The notes below the pieces were generated by a model that was not told the DNA's origin, did not search any database, and worked only from the letters and a program-made list of their open reading frames with translations. The translations under genes and the position numbers were made by a program. From Hoyosella rhizosphaerae (lineage in GTDB: Bacteria > Actinomycetota > Actinomycetes > Mycobacteriales > Mycobacteriaceae), in assembly GCF_014643175.1 (NCBI RefSeq), contig NZ_BMJH01000002.1:248001-312000 (forward strand): a stretch of 64,000 bases of DNA. Reading direction: 5' to 3'. This document shows positions 63,533 through 64,000 of this stretch, piece after piece. How positions within the stretch are numbered: position 1 is the first letter of the stretch; each line of letters starts with the position of its first letter.

Positions 63533-64000
63533 GTTTGGGTACTATGTTGCGCGCGATTTGCAACGACACGCAGATGGACATCGCATCACGCCGCTGAAGG
63601 CACTCACGTTGCTGGCTGCGAATCCCGGTGCGCGCGCCGCACTCCTGTTGCGCCTTCAAGAGAACTCACCATTGAGTCGTTGGGTTGGGTGGCGGAAGAT
63701 TATCCGGCAAGTGACACTGCTTCTCACTGGTGCTGATTTTGTGCCGGGTTGCCTAATCGGCCCAGGGCTGTTGATGCAGCACCCCAACGGAATCGTCATT
63801 AGCGGTCGCGCAGTAATCGGGGATGACGCGACGATTCTTCAGCAGGTTACTGTCGGCGAGACCATCGGTGCCGATGCGCAGGCCCCGCGAGCACCAACTA
63901 TTGGTGCCAGGGCCCTTCTCAGTGCGGGGGCTCGAATTCTTGGCGACATCGAGTTGGGTGACGACGTGGTCGTCGGCGCCAACGCCGTTGTCCTCATCTC
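63525..64000 (+). CDS. Serine O-acetyltransferase-like (LbH) protein, 3' end outside window
   Basis: An open frame that runs off the window. It begins with a TTG at 63525 preceded by AGGAG (63514-63518) and overlaps the flippase stop by eight bases. The first 85 residues are helical; then a left-handed beta-helix of hexapeptide repeats begins (GCLIGPGLLMQHPNGIVISG, AVIGDDATILQQVTVG, PTIGARALLSAGARILGDIELGDDVVVGANAVV). This is the CysE/serine acetyltransferase form. In a polysaccharide cluster such a protein may instead acetylate a sugar. The C-terminus is not in the window. Confidence 0.82.
   Translation, partial: MAEFGYYVARDLQRHADGHRITPLKALTLLAANPGARAALLLRLQENSPLSRWVGWRKIIRQVTLLLTGADFVPGCLIGPGLLMQHPNGIVISGRAVIGDDATILQQVTVGETIGADAQAPRAPTIGARALLSAGARILGDIELGDDVVVGANAVVLI

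Overview
The window is a chromosomal segment of a mycolic-acid-group actinobacterium (order Mycobacteriales) with moderately high GC. The clearest sign is bases 1-21600, which keep the gene neighbourhood of Mycobacterium tuberculosis Rv3193c-Rv3202c: adnA-adnB helicase-nuclease, K+ channel, nudC, mycoredoxin, uvrD2, whiB7, an ABC1 kinase, a ThiF/ocin-like protein, a zincin-type protein, a PDZ-Lon protein and the large UPF0182 membrane protein. Two genes have been added to that order: a saccharopine-dehydrogenase-like gene and a stand-alone ThiF gene. The species cannot be named from the sequence.

Layout. 1-12640: DNA repair (AdnAB, UvrD2), redox and NAD metabolism, then whiB7 behind a roughly 470-nt leader with an upstream ORF and competing hairpins. 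12647-21660: ABC1 kinase, proteases and UPF0182. 21780-24764: initiator tRNA, a TetR-SDR divergent pair with tandem operators, and an M23 peptidase. 25069-28586: fadE23/fadE24-type acyl-CoA dehydrogenases and histidinol-phosphatase, as at Rv3137-Rv3140. 28658-29847: a Zur-type box and CobW metallochaperone. 29902-33694: prfB-ftsE-ftsX-smpB-ssrA, that is translation termination, cell division and trans-translation. 33828-36063: nucleoside transporter, DsbA-like protein and tRNA-Ala. 36219-39989: a possible acquired sulfur block (rhodanese, cysteine dioxygenase, MetQNI). 40116-45562: membrane and lipoprotein genes and a ThrE exporter. 45852-47863: a tail-to-tail type II restriction-modification system whose endonuclease closely resembles NaeI. 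47944-56840: NAD synthetase, regulators, FMN reductase, zinc-free ribosomal protein L36, an SPFH/Arc pair and an ABC exporter. 57254-60413: nrdH-nrdI-nrdE with an NrdR-type operator and a structured leader. 60467-64000: LCP ligase, low-molecular-weight tyrosine phosphatase, flippase and a truncated serine-acetyltransferase-like gene, the edge of a surface polysaccharide locus.

Most of the window is ordinary core genome. The items most worth follow-up are the NaeI-like restriction-modification system with tandem repeats before its methylase, the whiB7 attenuator architecture, the nrd leader, a UvrD2 without its tetracysteine module, an SDR without its catalytic lysine, and several well-formed operator palindromes. 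No CRISPR array, insertion sequence, transposase, integrase or prophage gene was seen. Homology calls rest on recognised motifs and remembered family sequences; no database search was run.
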